From contig JAFKLG010000081.1 of NCBI GenBank assembly GCA_017304945.1, forward strand, positions 1-64,000: 64,000 nt of DNA, in the 5' to 3' direction. Of the stretch, positions 26,825-34,639 are shown one piece after another. Made by a program: the position numbers and the translations under genes. This stretch comes from Rhodospirillales bacterium. Lineage in GTDB: Bacteria; Pseudomonadota; Alphaproteobacteria; Acetobacterales; Acetobacteraceae. Every line of letters begins with the position of its first letter. The first letter of the stretch is position 1. Under the pieces are notes generated by a model. That model did not search any database. It was given only the letters and a program-made list of their open reading frames with translations, and was not told where the DNA came from.

Positions 26825-26932
26825 CGCGTCCCTCGGATCGGGGGGACACGGCGCGCCCCTCCAACCGGGGGAACTCGGCAGATTCCTCGGACGGGGGGGA
26901 CTCTGCTCGTCCGTCAGATCGGGCAGACGCCG
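26825..26932. repeat. 27-bp tandem repeat spanning the nrdJ 3' end
   Basis: Four degenerate 27-bp units: 26825-26851, 26852-26878, 26879-26905 and 26906-26932. The last contains the stop codon and last codons of nrdJ. On the minus strand units 1 and 4 agree at about 20 of 27 positions. The order suggests that the 3' end of nrdJ was duplicated outwards into the convergent intergenic space and then drifted. Confidence 0.75.
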
Positions 26933-29373
26933 CTCGCGCACTGCAGATGCGCCATGTCGACCGCCTCGCGGGCTTCGGCGGCATCGATCTGCGCGACCAG
27001 GGCCGCGAAGGAGTCGGCCGGAATCTCCTCCTCGGGCAGGTACTCATAGCCCAGCGCATGGTCCGGACGCGTCGGCAGCACCGCACAGCACCGGATCTCC
27101 GGCTGTTCGGAGAGCACGATCTGGCGGAACGCCTCCAGGTCGTGGCGATCAGTGAACAGCTTCAGCGTGTAGCTGACCTGATTGCCCTGGGTGGGGCCGA
27201 TCCAGTGCCGCTCGAGCAGGCGCAGCCACTGATACTGCTGCCCCGGCGTCGCCTCCGGCGCCGTGACCAGCCGATCGGCGAGGCCCAGGCGCATGATCAG
27301 CGGCACGGTCGGGAAGCCGACGATCGTCATGCCGGGAAACGTCTTTAGCGTGCGCAGCGGATAGCCACGCGTCTCATACTCGGCGAGCAGCGGGTCGGAG
27401 CCGGGCGCCCATTCCCCGGTGGCCGCATCGCGGGTGCCCTTGAACTGCACCCAGCGCAGGTATTGCGCGCGGGCCGGCAAATGCGCGCCCTCGGTCAGGC
27501 CGAACAGCTTGCTGATCGTGCCGGAGGGCTTGATCGTGGTCACCGTGACCGGCCGCACCAGCCCGAGTTCGCGCGCGTAGCGGTCGCCCTCCTCCTTCGC
27601 CGCGCTGGAGAGATGCTCCAGCATCGCCCAGAACGGCGCCGACTTCGCGGGGTCGAGCAGATCGAGGAAGCTCAGCCCGAAGCGCATCCAGGCATACTCA
27701 TGCAGGCCGGTCGGGCCGATGCCCATCCGGTTGGTGCGCAACACCTCCTGCGCATAGAGGCTGTCCATGGTGTTCGCGCGCATCAGGAACCGCACGCCCA
27801 GCCGCACGGCGTCCTCCACCCGGTCATCCCAGGCGGCGGCGAGGTCGGCGGCCGGGGCGCCGGGCGTCACCTGCTCGAACGGCACCGGGCAGGCGAGGAG
27901 CGGCGCGAAGTCGGCGATCACGCAATAGCCGCCGGTGACATGCAGGGTGATCTCGCCGCACGGGTTGGTGGTGGCCGGGAAGTGCGAGCGGGCGGCGCGG
28001 CGGGTGAGTTCCGCCAGCAGCGGCGCGGCGTGCGCGACCCGGTAGCGGAGACTGCGAAAGCCGCTGCCATCGGTGTCGACCGGGCGCTGCCAGGCCGATC
28101 CGGTGCGGTGGTCCTCCAGCCGGTCGCCATTGATGAAGCCGGGCTCGCCGTTGACGAAGGCGCAGCGGGTGGCTTCCTCGAACACCGCGACGGCGTGCTG
28201 GGTCAGCTTGTCGGCGAGGTCGCCCTGGCGCACGCGATCCCAGAACTCGGCATCGACCATCACGGAGTTGTTCGCGGTCCACAGCCCGCCCTGCTCCTTG
28301 AGCCGGATGAAGCGCAGCGCGCCGGGGTCGCGCCAGGACTTGGTGGCCATGCGCGCGGCGCGGCGTGCGCCGCCGACCTGCACCTCAACGGACAGATGAT
28401 GGTCGAGCCGCAGCGCCTGCTCCCAGGGCTGCATCTCCTCCGCCGCCGGGTCGCGGTGACGCGCCGGCGTGATCACGTCGCGGCGGATCGCCAGCAAGGC
28501 GCGCAACAGAGAGATCGGGCCGGAGGCCGGCCGCCCCTGCATGCCACGGATCGGGCTGCCGGCCGGGCGCACCGCGGACAGGTCGAACACGACGCAGCGG
28601 TCGCGGGCCCCCTGGAAGGCGAGCGCCTCCAGCAGCTCGATCGCCTTCGCCCAACCCTCGCGGCTGTCGGCGACACGATGCAGGATGGCGCCGGCGGGGG
28701 CGTCGGCGAGGCTCGCCAGCATCTCTCGGGCGAGAAAGCCGGGCAGGTCGGCGGCGCCGAGGCCGAGTTCGCCGGCGAACCAGTCCCGCCGGTCGGACTG
28801 GGCGGGATGATCCGGGTGGTCTGACGAGAGAAACACGAGCAGGTCCGGAGCGTTGGACCAATCCACCGCCATCAGCGCATCGTCATAACTGCGTCCGACC
28901 CCCGAGCCGTTCAGCAGCAGGTAGAACTTGGCGAAGGAGGAGGCTGCCGTGGCGCAGTTGGTGAACACCTCCATGTTGCGCGACGGCTGGTCGGCATCGC
29001 CATGCTGCAGATGCCGGCCGGAGGTCAGCAGCGCGCCGGAGGCGATCGCATTGCGCAGACGAGCGCGTTCGGACTGGACGGCGGGGTCATCCCGGCCCAG
29101 CAACGCGAGGTTCCCCGTCGCCACGCGGTCGGCGACGCGGCCGAAATCCTCCTGGTCCTCGGGGCGGAACACGGTACGGCGGCCGACGGCGATTCCCATG
29201 CCGGGATCGAGGGCGCGGGCGGGCACCGGCGCTTCCCCGAAGGACGCACCGGGCGGCGTGTTCCTGCGCGCAGCGGCGGCGGGGCCTCCGGGCTGCGCAT
29301 GTCGACGCGCAGCAACCGGCGCGTGCGAGGCCGCAGACAGGAGGTCATCCAGGCCGGCGATGCTACCATCCAT
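26914..29373 (-). CDS. nrdJ: Adenosylcobalamin-dependent (class II) ribonucleoside-triphosphate reductase
   Basis: About 819 residues, a monomeric RTPR-type class II reductase that makes deoxyribonucleotides with adenosylcobalamin as radical source, needing no oxygen. Visible features are NMEVFTNCATAAS with the redox cysteine, TTNPCGEI with the thiyl-radical Cys and the catalytic Glu, MRANTMDSLYA, TIKPSGTISKL for phosphate binding, and the C-terminal CASGVCPI pair that reloads electrons. The ATG giving MDGSIAG is chosen because the longer frame would start with a TTG inside the predicted -35 element. The first 70 residues are low-complexity and not part of the known fold. Confidence 0.93.
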   Translation of the reverse strand: MDGSIAGLDDLLSAASHAPVAARRHAQPGGPAAAARRNTPPGASFGEAPVPARALDPGMGIAVGRRTVFRPEDQEDFGRVADRVATGNLALLGRDDPAVQSERARLRNAIASGALLTSGRHLQHGDADQPSRNMEVFTNCATAASSFAKFYLLLNGSGVGRSYDDALMAVDWSNAPDLLVFLSSDHPDHPAQSDRRDWFAGELGLGAADLPGFLAREMLASLADAPAGAILHRVADSREGWAKAIELLEALAFQGARDRCVVFDLSAVRPAGSPIRGMQGRPASGPISLLRALLAIRRDVITPARHRDPAAEEMQPWEQALRLDHHLSVEVQVGGARRAARMATKSWRDPGALRFIRLKEQGGLWTANNSVMVDAEFWDRVRQGDLADKLTQHAVAVFEEATRCAFVNGEPGFINGDRLEDHRTGSAWQRPVDTDGSGFRSLRYRVAHAAPLLAELTRRAARSHFPATTNPCGEITLHVTGGYCVIADFAPLLACPVPFEQVTPGAPAADLAAAWDDRVEDAVRLGVRFLMRANTMDSLYAQEVLRTNRMGIGPTGLHEYAWMRFGLSFLDLLDPAKSAPFWAMLEHLSSAAKEEGDRYARELGLVRPVTVTTIKPSGTISKLFGLTEGAHLPARAQYLRWVQFKGTRDAATGEWAPGSDPLLAEYETRGYPLRTLKTFPGMTIVGFPTVPLIMRLGLADRLVTAPEATPGQQYQWLRLLERHWIGPTQGNQVSYTLKLFTDRHDLEAFRQIVLSEQPEIRCCAVLPTRPDHALGYEYLPEEEIPADSFAALVAQIDAAEAREAVDMAHLQCASGVCPI

Positions 29374-29398
29374 CTCGTGTTGTCCCGCTGTTCGGTCG

Positions 29399-29433
29399 AC
29401 ACAAGATATAGCGTCCCCAAGCCCCGTCGACAA
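29399..29433 (-). promoter_or_regulatory. nrdJ promoter with NrdR-like box
   Basis: On the minus strand TTGTCG (29428-29433) and TATATC (29405-29410) are exactly 17 bases apart. The -10 lies within a 16-base sequence ACGCTATATCTTGTGT (29399-29414) that matches the NrdR box consensus acaCwAtATwTwGtgt at about 13 positions. NrdR is a nucleotide-sensing repressor of RNR genes, and overlap with the -10 is its usual placement. Only one clear box is seen; many targets have two. Confidence 0.7.
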
Positions 29434-29649
29434 CCAAATCTAACCCATACACCTATGCATGCGACGCGCGGCGTTGCCCGCGCGGGGGGCCCGCGACGCC
29501 CGCTCTGAGAGCGTTGGGCGGCCCGGCGGAACCTGCGGGGGAGCCATCGCCCCCTGCGCGGCGGCACTTGCAGACAAGGGTGGAGCGGCCGGAGAAGGCA
29601 TGGCGGGGCGCCTTGGCGGCGCCCGGGGCGGCGCGCGACGGCCCAGAAA

Positions 29650-29691
29650 CGGCGAAGGGCGGCGAACCCTGGGGTCCACCGCCCTTCGCCG
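29650..29691 (-). terminator. Hairpin terminator downstream of the alpha/beta hydrolase gene
   Basis: A perfect 13-bp inverted repeat (arms 29650-29662 and 29679-29691, core GCGAAGGGCGG/CCGCCCTTCGC) with a 16-base loop. It starts 18 bases after the hydrolase stop on the minus strand and is followed by TTTCT. The T-run is short, so termination may be partial. Confidence 0.6.
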
Positions 29692-29708
29692 AACCCGATC
29701 GGCTTAGG

Positions 29709-30374
29709 TCAGTCCGCGGCGAGCGCCATCTGGCGGCGGGCGATCGCCTTGCCGCAGTGGTCCTCGACGGCCGTCGCGACCTCCTCGGCATGGCTGGCGA
29801 AGACGTGGTCGGCGCCGTTGAACACGCGGTAATCGACGTGAACGCCCTTCTGGGTGTTCAGCTTGTCGACCAACTTCCGAACGGCCGGCTCCGGCACCAG
29901 CTCGTCGGTGTCGCCGTGGATCATCAGGCCACCGCAGGGGCAGGGCGCGAGGAAGCCGAAATCGTAGTGGTTGGCCGGCGGCGCGACCGAGACCCAGCCC
30001 GAGATTTCCGGCCGGCGCATCAGCAGTTGCATGCCGATGAAGGCGCCGAACGAATAGCCGGCGATCCACAGCCCGCCAGCGTTCGGGTTCACCGCCTGCA
30101 TCCAGTCGAGCGCCGCGGCAGCATCCCCGATCTCACCAATGCCGCCATCGTAGCGGCCCTGGCTGCGGCCGACGCCGCGGAAGTTGAAGCGCATCACCGA
30201 GCAACCAAGGCGTTGGAACGCCTGGTACATCGCATAGGTGATGCGGTTGTTCATGGTGCCGCCATGCAGCGGATGCGGGTGCAGTACAAGCGCCACTGGG
30301 GCGCCGGATTCCTTTGAATGGTGGTAGCGTCCTTCGAGCCGTCCGTCCGGACCGGCGAACATCACCTCAGGCAT
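29709..30374 (-). CDS. Alpha/beta hydrolase (COG2945-like)
   Basis: A 221-residue alpha/beta-hydrolase fold protein. The nucleophile elbow is GYSFGA, the oxyanion region lies in LVLHPHPLHGG, and the Asp and His of the triad fit HGDTDELVP and NGADHVF. RFNFRGVGRSQG is typical of this group. The start MPEVMFAG is used, as the family begins there; a 44-residue upstream frame is compositionally odd. Such hydrolases often sit beside Rrf2/cysteine-desulfurase operons in alphaproteobacteria, as here, but their substrate is unknown. It is divergent from cysE with a long intergenic region. Confidence 0.88.
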   Translation of the reverse strand: MPEVMFAGPDGRLEGRYHHSKESGAPVALVLHPHPLHGGTMNNRITYAMYQAFQRLGCSVMRFNFRGVGRSQGRYDGGIGEIGDAAAALDWMQAVNPNAGGLWIAGYSFGAFIGMQLLMRRPEISGWVSVAPPANHYDFGFLAPCPCGGLMIHGDTDELVPEPAVRKLVDKLNTQKGVHVDYRVFNGADHVFASHAEEVATAVEDHCGKAIARRQMALAAD

Positions 30375-30740
30375 GGCGTTTCGAAACCTGTTCCTGTCGC
30401 ATCTGACCGCACGCGTGACGAGGGCCACCTCGGCCCTTGCCCTGGCTGTCAGTCTGTTTGACCCCAACGACGCCGTCGACTCATTTTCGAGCGTGGCGTC
30501 GCACATCCAGATAGGAACGCAGTCTTGTGACTGCAGTTCCGCACGACCTTTCCCCGTATTGTTGACCTGAGAGGTCGGAAATTATAGCCTCGCCGGCAGG
30601 GCTACTCCGAGGGGTTTGCGGTCCTCCTAATTCGCTGCACGGCACCCGAGCGCCTGTCGAAGACGATGCCTCCGCCGACCTCGCTCGTGGTTCGTGTACT
30701 ATACGGTAGGCGCCGCGCGCTTTCATAATGGAAATGTCGC
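30375..30740. other. 366-base divergent intergenic region without a gene
   Basis: No coding pattern is evident on either strand. It holds a 13-base palindrome GACCT-GAG-AGGTC at 30564-30576, which overlaps a possible -35 TTGACC (30562-30567), with TATAGC at 30583-30588 at a short 15-base spacing. A second AT-rich spot, TACTATACGG, lies at about 30697-30706, close to the cysE start. One or both may drive cysE-iscR expression; autoregulation by the IscR-like protein is plausible, but no canonical IscR site was recognised. Confidence 0.4.
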
Positions 30741-31448
30741 ATGGCTTTCATGTTCTTGCGTGAGACGATCCGGACCTATCGGGAGCGCGACCCGGCGGCA
30801 CGCTCGTCGCTGGAAGTCCTTCTCTGCTATCCGGGCGTTCATGCCGTGCTCTGGCACAAGCTCTCGCACGGGCTCTGGCAGGCGGGATTCACGTTGCTCG
30901 GCCGGTTCTCATCCCATATCGCCCGCTGGCTCACCGGGATCGAGATCCACCCGGCCGCCCGGCTCGGCCGCCGCCTGGTGATCGATCACGGCATGGGCGT
31001 GGTGATCGGAGAGACCGCGGAAATCGGCGACGACTGCTATCTCTACCATCAGGTCACGCTCGGGGTCGCCCGCACCATGGGCGGCAAGCGGCACCCGACC
31101 ATCGGCAACAACGTGATCATCGGGGCGGGCGCGAAGGTGCTTGGCCCGATCACCGTGGGCGACAATGCCCGCATCGGCTCCAACGCGGTCGTGGTCGACC
31201 CGGTCCCGGCCGATACCACGGTCGTCGGCATCCCGGCGCGGCCGGTCGACCGCAAGGTCCCCTCCCGCAAGCCCCGCTTCGACCCGTACGGCATGCCGTG
31301 CGACGACAGCCTCGACCCGCTGTTGCGGGACCTGGAGGGGCTCCGCGCGGAACTCACCGAGGTAGAGGCCCGCATCGGCCGCCTCGCCGCGGCGCAGGCC
31401 CAGCGGGAGACCAGCCAGCCTGCCCAGCAGATGACACCGAGCAAGTAG
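30741..31448 (+). CDS. cysE: Serine O-acetyltransferase
   Basis: A 235-residue left-handed beta-helix acetyltransferase that makes O-acetylserine, the precursor for cysteine. The hexapeptide-repeat domain contains [39 protein letters not shown], and [16 protein letters not shown], with the active-site DHG histidine. The N-terminal helical domain is short (about 55 residues), as in the NifP/CysE type. The C-terminal 50 residues form a probable coiled coil ([19 protein letters not shown]). The stop codon abuts the iscR start, so cysteine synthesis is tied to Fe-S and thiolation genes downstream. Confidence 0.95.
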   Translation: MAFMFLRETIRTYRERDPAARSSLEVLLCYPGVHAVLWHKLSHGLWQAGFTLLGRFSSHIARWLTGIEIHPAARLGRRLVIDHGMGVVIGETAEIGDDCYLYHQVTLGVARTMGGKRHPTIGNNVIIGAGAKVLGPITVGDNARIGSNAVVVDPVPADTTVVGIPARPVDRKVPSRKPRFDPYGMPCDDSLDPLLRDLEGLRAELTEVEARIGRLAAAQAQRETSQPAQQMTPSK

Positions 31449-31943
31449 ATGCAGCTCTCGACGCGCGGACGATATGCCGTGATGGCGATGGTCGATCTTG
31501 CGACCCAGAACGGCGGCGCGTGCGAATGCGGCCCGGTCTGCCTGGCGGAGATCGCCGCCCGCCAGCAACTCTCCCTCTCCTATCTCGAGCAGTTGTTCGG
31601 AAAGCTGCGCCGCGCCGGGCTGGTCTCCTCGGCGCGCGGGCCGGGGGGCGGCTACCGACTCGCCCGATCGGCCGAGGGGATCGCCATTGCGGACATCGTG
31701 GCCGCGGTGGATGAGCCGATCCGCGCCACGCGCTGCGAGATGGGCAGTGGCGGGTGCCTCGGCAGCGGTGCCGCCGGCGCAGAGGGGGAGCGCTGCCAGA
31801 CCCACGATTTGTGGGTCGAGCTGGGCCGGCAGATCGCGCTGTTCCTGGAAGGCGTCAGCCTCGCCGACGTGGTGAACGGCCAGGTGCGGGGCCGCGCCGT
31901 GCCGGTGCCGGCGCAGGACGCGCCATCAATCGCCGCCGAGTAG
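31449..31943 (+). CDS. iscR: Rrf2-family Fe-S regulator, IscR-like
   Basis: A 164-residue winged-helix regulator. MQLSTRGRYAVMAMVDLA and SLSYLEQLFGKLRRAGLV match IscR almost residue for residue, and RGPGGGYRL is the wing. Cluster ligands are C96, C103, C116 and H119. The spacing is x6 and x12, whereas E. coli IscR has x5 and x5, because of an Ala/Gly/Glu-rich insertion. The N-terminal region also carries three additional cysteines, CECGPVC (25-31), where E. coli has none. It starts directly after the cysE stop codon and precedes two desulfurase genes. Confidence 0.92.
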   Translation: MQLSTRGRYAVMAMVDLATQNGGACECGPVCLAEIAARQQLSLSYLEQLFGKLRRAGLVSSARGPGGGYRLARSAEGIAIADIVAAVDEPIRATRCEMGSGGCLGSGAAGAEGERCQTHDLWVELGRQIALFLEGVSLADVVNGQVRGRAVPVPAQDAPSIAAE

Positions 31944-31948
31944 CCAGC

Positions 31949-33046
31949 ATGGTCTACCTGGACGCCAATGCCACCGAACCGCTGCGGCCGGAGGCCCACG
32001 CGGCCCTGGTCGCGGCGCTGGCGGTCACGGGCAACCCGGCCTCCGTGCATGGCGCGGGGCGGGCGGCCCGCCGCCTGCTGGAGGATGCGCGCGAGCAGCT
32101 CGCCACCCGGTTCGGCGCCGCGCCCGCCGATGTGGTGTTCACCTCCGGCGGGACCGAGGCGGATGCGCTCGCGATCCATGCGCTCGGGCGGGACCGGCAG
32201 CTGATCGTCGGTGCGACGGAACATGAGGCGGTGCGCAGCGCCGCATTGTCGGCAAACGTGCTGCCGGTGGATCGGGATGGCGTGGCCGACCTCGACGCGC
32301 TCGCGCGCCTGCTCGAAGCGGGCGGCCCGGCGTTGGTCTGCCTGATGCTTGCCAACAACGAGACGGGCACGCTGCAACCGGTGGCCGAGGCGGCGGCGCT
32401 TTGCCGGAGGCATGGCGCGCTGCTGCACGTGGATGCGGTGCAGGCGGCCGGACGCATGCCGGTGGACCTGCGCAGCCTCGGGGCGCACGCGCTCGCGGTG
32501 TCCTCGCACAAGCTGGGCGGGCCGGCCGGCGCCGGCGCCCTGCTGCTTGCCCCCGAGGTGAGCGCGCTGGCGCCGCTGATCGCCGGTGGCGGGCAGGAGC
32601 GCGGCCGGCGCGGGGGCACGCCGCCCGTCGCCACCATTGCCGGGTTCGCCGCCGCGGCAGCGACCGCGGGCGACGCCAGCCCGCTCGCTGCGCTGCGCGA
32701 CCGCGCCGAACGCGCCGCGATCGAGGCAGGGGCGGTCCTGTGCGGCGCTCACGCGGCTCGGCTGCCCAACACCACCAGCCTCGCGCTGCCCGGCGTCCGC
32801 GCGGACGCGCAGGTGATCGCGCTCGACCTCGCCGGGGTCGCGGTGAGCGCCGGCGCCGCCTGCTCCTCCGGCAAGGTCGCGACCAGCCACGTGCTCACGG
32901 CGATGGGGCTGGGACCGCTCGCCGGCCAAGCGATCCGCGTCTCGCTGCCCTGGAACGCGACCGCGGCGGATGTGGACGCCTTCGCCGCAGCCTATGCGCG
33001 CATGGCGGATCGGCTGCGGCCGGCGCTGGCGCGACCGGCCGCCTGA
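31949..33046 (+). CDS. Cysteine desulfurase, NifS-like (first of two)
   Basis: A 365-residue PLP-dependent aminotransferase-fold desulfurase that removes sulfur from cysteine as a persulfide. PLP-binding K188 is in SSHKLGG, H92 in ATEHEAV stacks on PLP, and the catalytic C305 lies in AGAACSSGKV. The start MVYLDANAT follows the iscR stop by five bases. It is shorter and more alanine-rich than the IscS next door, with which it shares the fold but not high identity, so it is a paralogue rather than a recent duplicate. Confidence 0.93.
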   Translation: MVYLDANATEPLRPEAHAALVAALAVTGNPASVHGAGRAARRLLEDAREQLATRFGAAPADVVFTSGGTEADALAIHALGRDRQLIVGATEHEAVRSAALSANVLPVDRDGVADLDALARLLEAGGPALVCLMLANNETGTLQPVAEAAALCRRHGALLHVDAVQAAGRMPVDLRSLGAHALAVSSHKLGGPAGAGALLLAPEVSALAPLIAGGGQERGRRGGTPPVATIAGFAAAAATAGDASPLAALRDRAERAAIEAGAVLCGAHAARLPNTTSLALPGVRADAQVIALDLAGVAVSAGAACSSGKVATSHVLTAMGLGPLAGQAIRVSLPWNATAADVDAFAAAYARMADRLRPALARPAA

Positions 33047-33061
33047 CCCCACATCGGCGCC

Positions 33062-34276
33062 ATGTCCGCCCTGCCCCCACGCCCCAACCGCCCGGTCTAC
33101 CTGGACAACCAGGCCACGACGCGCTGCGACCCGCGCGTGCTCGCGGCGATGCTGCCCTGGTTCTCGGAGGAGTACGGCAATCCCCACAGCGCCGAACACG
33201 TGATGGGCCAGACCGCCGAGACGGCGGTCGAGGCGGCCCGCGCCGAGGTTGCCGCCCTGGTCGGCGCCGACGCCAAGGAGATCGTGTTCACCTCCGGCGC
33301 GACCGAGAGCAACAACATCGCGATCAAGGGGGCTGCCCGCCACGCCCGCACCATGGGCGACCAGCGGCGGCGCGTGATCACCGTCGCGACCGAACACAAA
33401 TGCGTCCTGGAAGCGGTGGCGGACCTCGCGGCCGAGGGGTTCGAGCCGGTGTTCCTTCCGGTCCAGCCCGACGGGCTGCTGGACCCGGACGCGCTGCGAA
33501 ACGCGCTGACCGAGCCCACGCTGCTGGTGAGCGTCATGGCGGTGAACAACGAGACGGGCGTGGTGCAGGATATCCCCGCACTCGCCGCCATCACCAAGCA
33601 GGCGGGCGCGCTGTTCCACACCGACATCGCCCAGGCGGTCGGCAAGATCCCGCTGGACCTGACCGGCTGGCGCGTCGACCTCGCCTCGATCAGCGGCCAC
33701 AAGATCTACGGGCCGAAGGGCGTCGGCGCCCTGTTCGTGCGCCGCCGGCCGCGGGTGCGGATCGCCCCGCTGTTCTCGGGCGGCGGGCAGGAACGCGGCC
33801 TCCGCTCCGGCACGCTGCCGACGCCGCTGATCGTCGGGCTGGGGGAAGCCTGCCGCCTCGCCGGGCTTGAACTGACCGAGGATGCCACCCGGATCCGCGG
33901 GATGCGCGACACGCTGTTCGCGCGGCTGCGCGCCGCCATTCCGGACCTGCGGCTCAACGGCAGCGAGGCGGCGCGGATTCCCGGCAACCTGAACTTGACC
34001 TTCCCCACCCCGGCCGCGCGGCTGCTGGAGCGGCTGCCGGAGCTCTGCGTCTCCACCGGCTCCGCCTGCTCCTCCGCCGCGATCGAGCCCTCCTACGTGC
34101 TGCGCGCGCTCGGGCTGGACGTGGAGGCCGCATCCCGCACCTTGCGTATCGGGATCGGACGCTTTACCTCGCCCGCCGACATCGACTACGCCGCGGCTGC
34201 ACTGGCCGCGGCACAAGACGCCGCGACACAGGATGGGGCCGCCGGCCCCGCGACCGAACGACTGGCCGAGGCCTGA
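33062..34276 (+). CDS. iscS: Cysteine desulfurase IscS (second of two)
   Basis: A 404-residue class I desulfurase. K214 in [10 protein letters not shown] holds PLP, H112 lies in ATEHKCV, and the persulfide-forming C336 is in [17 protein letters not shown], whose long mobile loop is typical of IscS. It delivers sulfur to Fe-S assembly and to tRNA thiolation; mnmA, a sulfur acceptor enzyme, is two genes away. The gap to the ferredoxin gene is five bases. The scaffold genes iscU, iscA and hscBA, which normally stand between iscS and fdx, are missing. Confidence 0.95.
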   Translation: MSALPPRPNRPVYLDNQATTRCDPRVLAAMLPWFSEEYGNPHSAEHVMGQTAETAVEAARAEVAALVGADAKEIVFTSGATESNNIAIKGAARHARTMGDQRRRVITVATEHKCVLEAVADLAAEGFEPVFLPVQPDGLLDPDALRNALTEPTLLVSVMAVNNETGVVQDIPALAAITKQAGALFHTDIAQAVGKIPLDLTGWRVDLASISGHKIYGPKGVGALFVRRRPRVRIAPLFSGGGQERGLRSGTLPTPLIVGLGEACRLAGLELTEDATRIRGMRDTLFARLRAAIPDLRLNGSEAARIPGNLNLTFPTPAARLLERLPELCVSTGSACSSAAIEPSYVLRALGLDVEAASRTLRIGIGRFTSPADIDYAAAALAAAQDAATQDGAAGPATERLAEA

Positions 34277-34281
34277 ACCAT

Positions 34282-34611
34282 ATGCCGAAGATGACTTTCA
34301 TCGAGCGCGACGGCACACGTCGCGAAGTCGACGCGCCGCTCGGCCTTTCGGTGCTCGAGATCGCCCATAAGCATGGCGTCGATATCGAAGGCGCCTGCGA
34401 GGGCTCGCTCGCCTGCTCCACCTGCCACGTGATCGTCGACGGCGCCTGGTTCAAGAAGCTCGCCGAACCGACCGAGGACGAGGAAGACATGCTCGACCTC
34501 GCCTTCGGCCTGACCGAGACCTCCCGTCTCGGCTGCCAGATCGTGATGACCGAGGCGCTGGACGGTCTGGTGGTCAAGCTTCCGGCCGCAACCCGGAACC
34601 TGATGGACTGA
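34282..34611 (+). CDS. fdx: 2Fe-2S ferredoxin, ISC (adrenodoxin) type
   Basis: A 109-residue vertebrate-type ferredoxin. The cluster ligands are C39, C45, C48 and C85 in [10 protein letters not shown] and RLGCQ, the CX5CX2C...C pattern. The acidic helix [10 protein letters not shown] is the partner-binding face, as in ISC ferredoxin. It supplies electrons for Fe-S cluster assembly with IscS. It is placed five bases after iscS. Confidence 0.95.
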   Translation: MPKMTFIERDGTRREVDAPLGLSVLEIAHKHGVDIEGACEGSLACSTCHVIVDGAWFKKLAEPTEDEEDMLDLAFGLTETSRLGCQIVMTEALDGLVVKLPAATRNLMD

Positions 34612-34639
34612 CCATGGCCCAGCCCCCCCGGTGCACGCC

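Noticed and set aside
26259..27086. Minus-strand frame with 9-residue repeats resembling RSEGRAACLP
   Set aside because: The repeats are the 27-bp DNA array read in an alternative frame; no start signal or conserved product.
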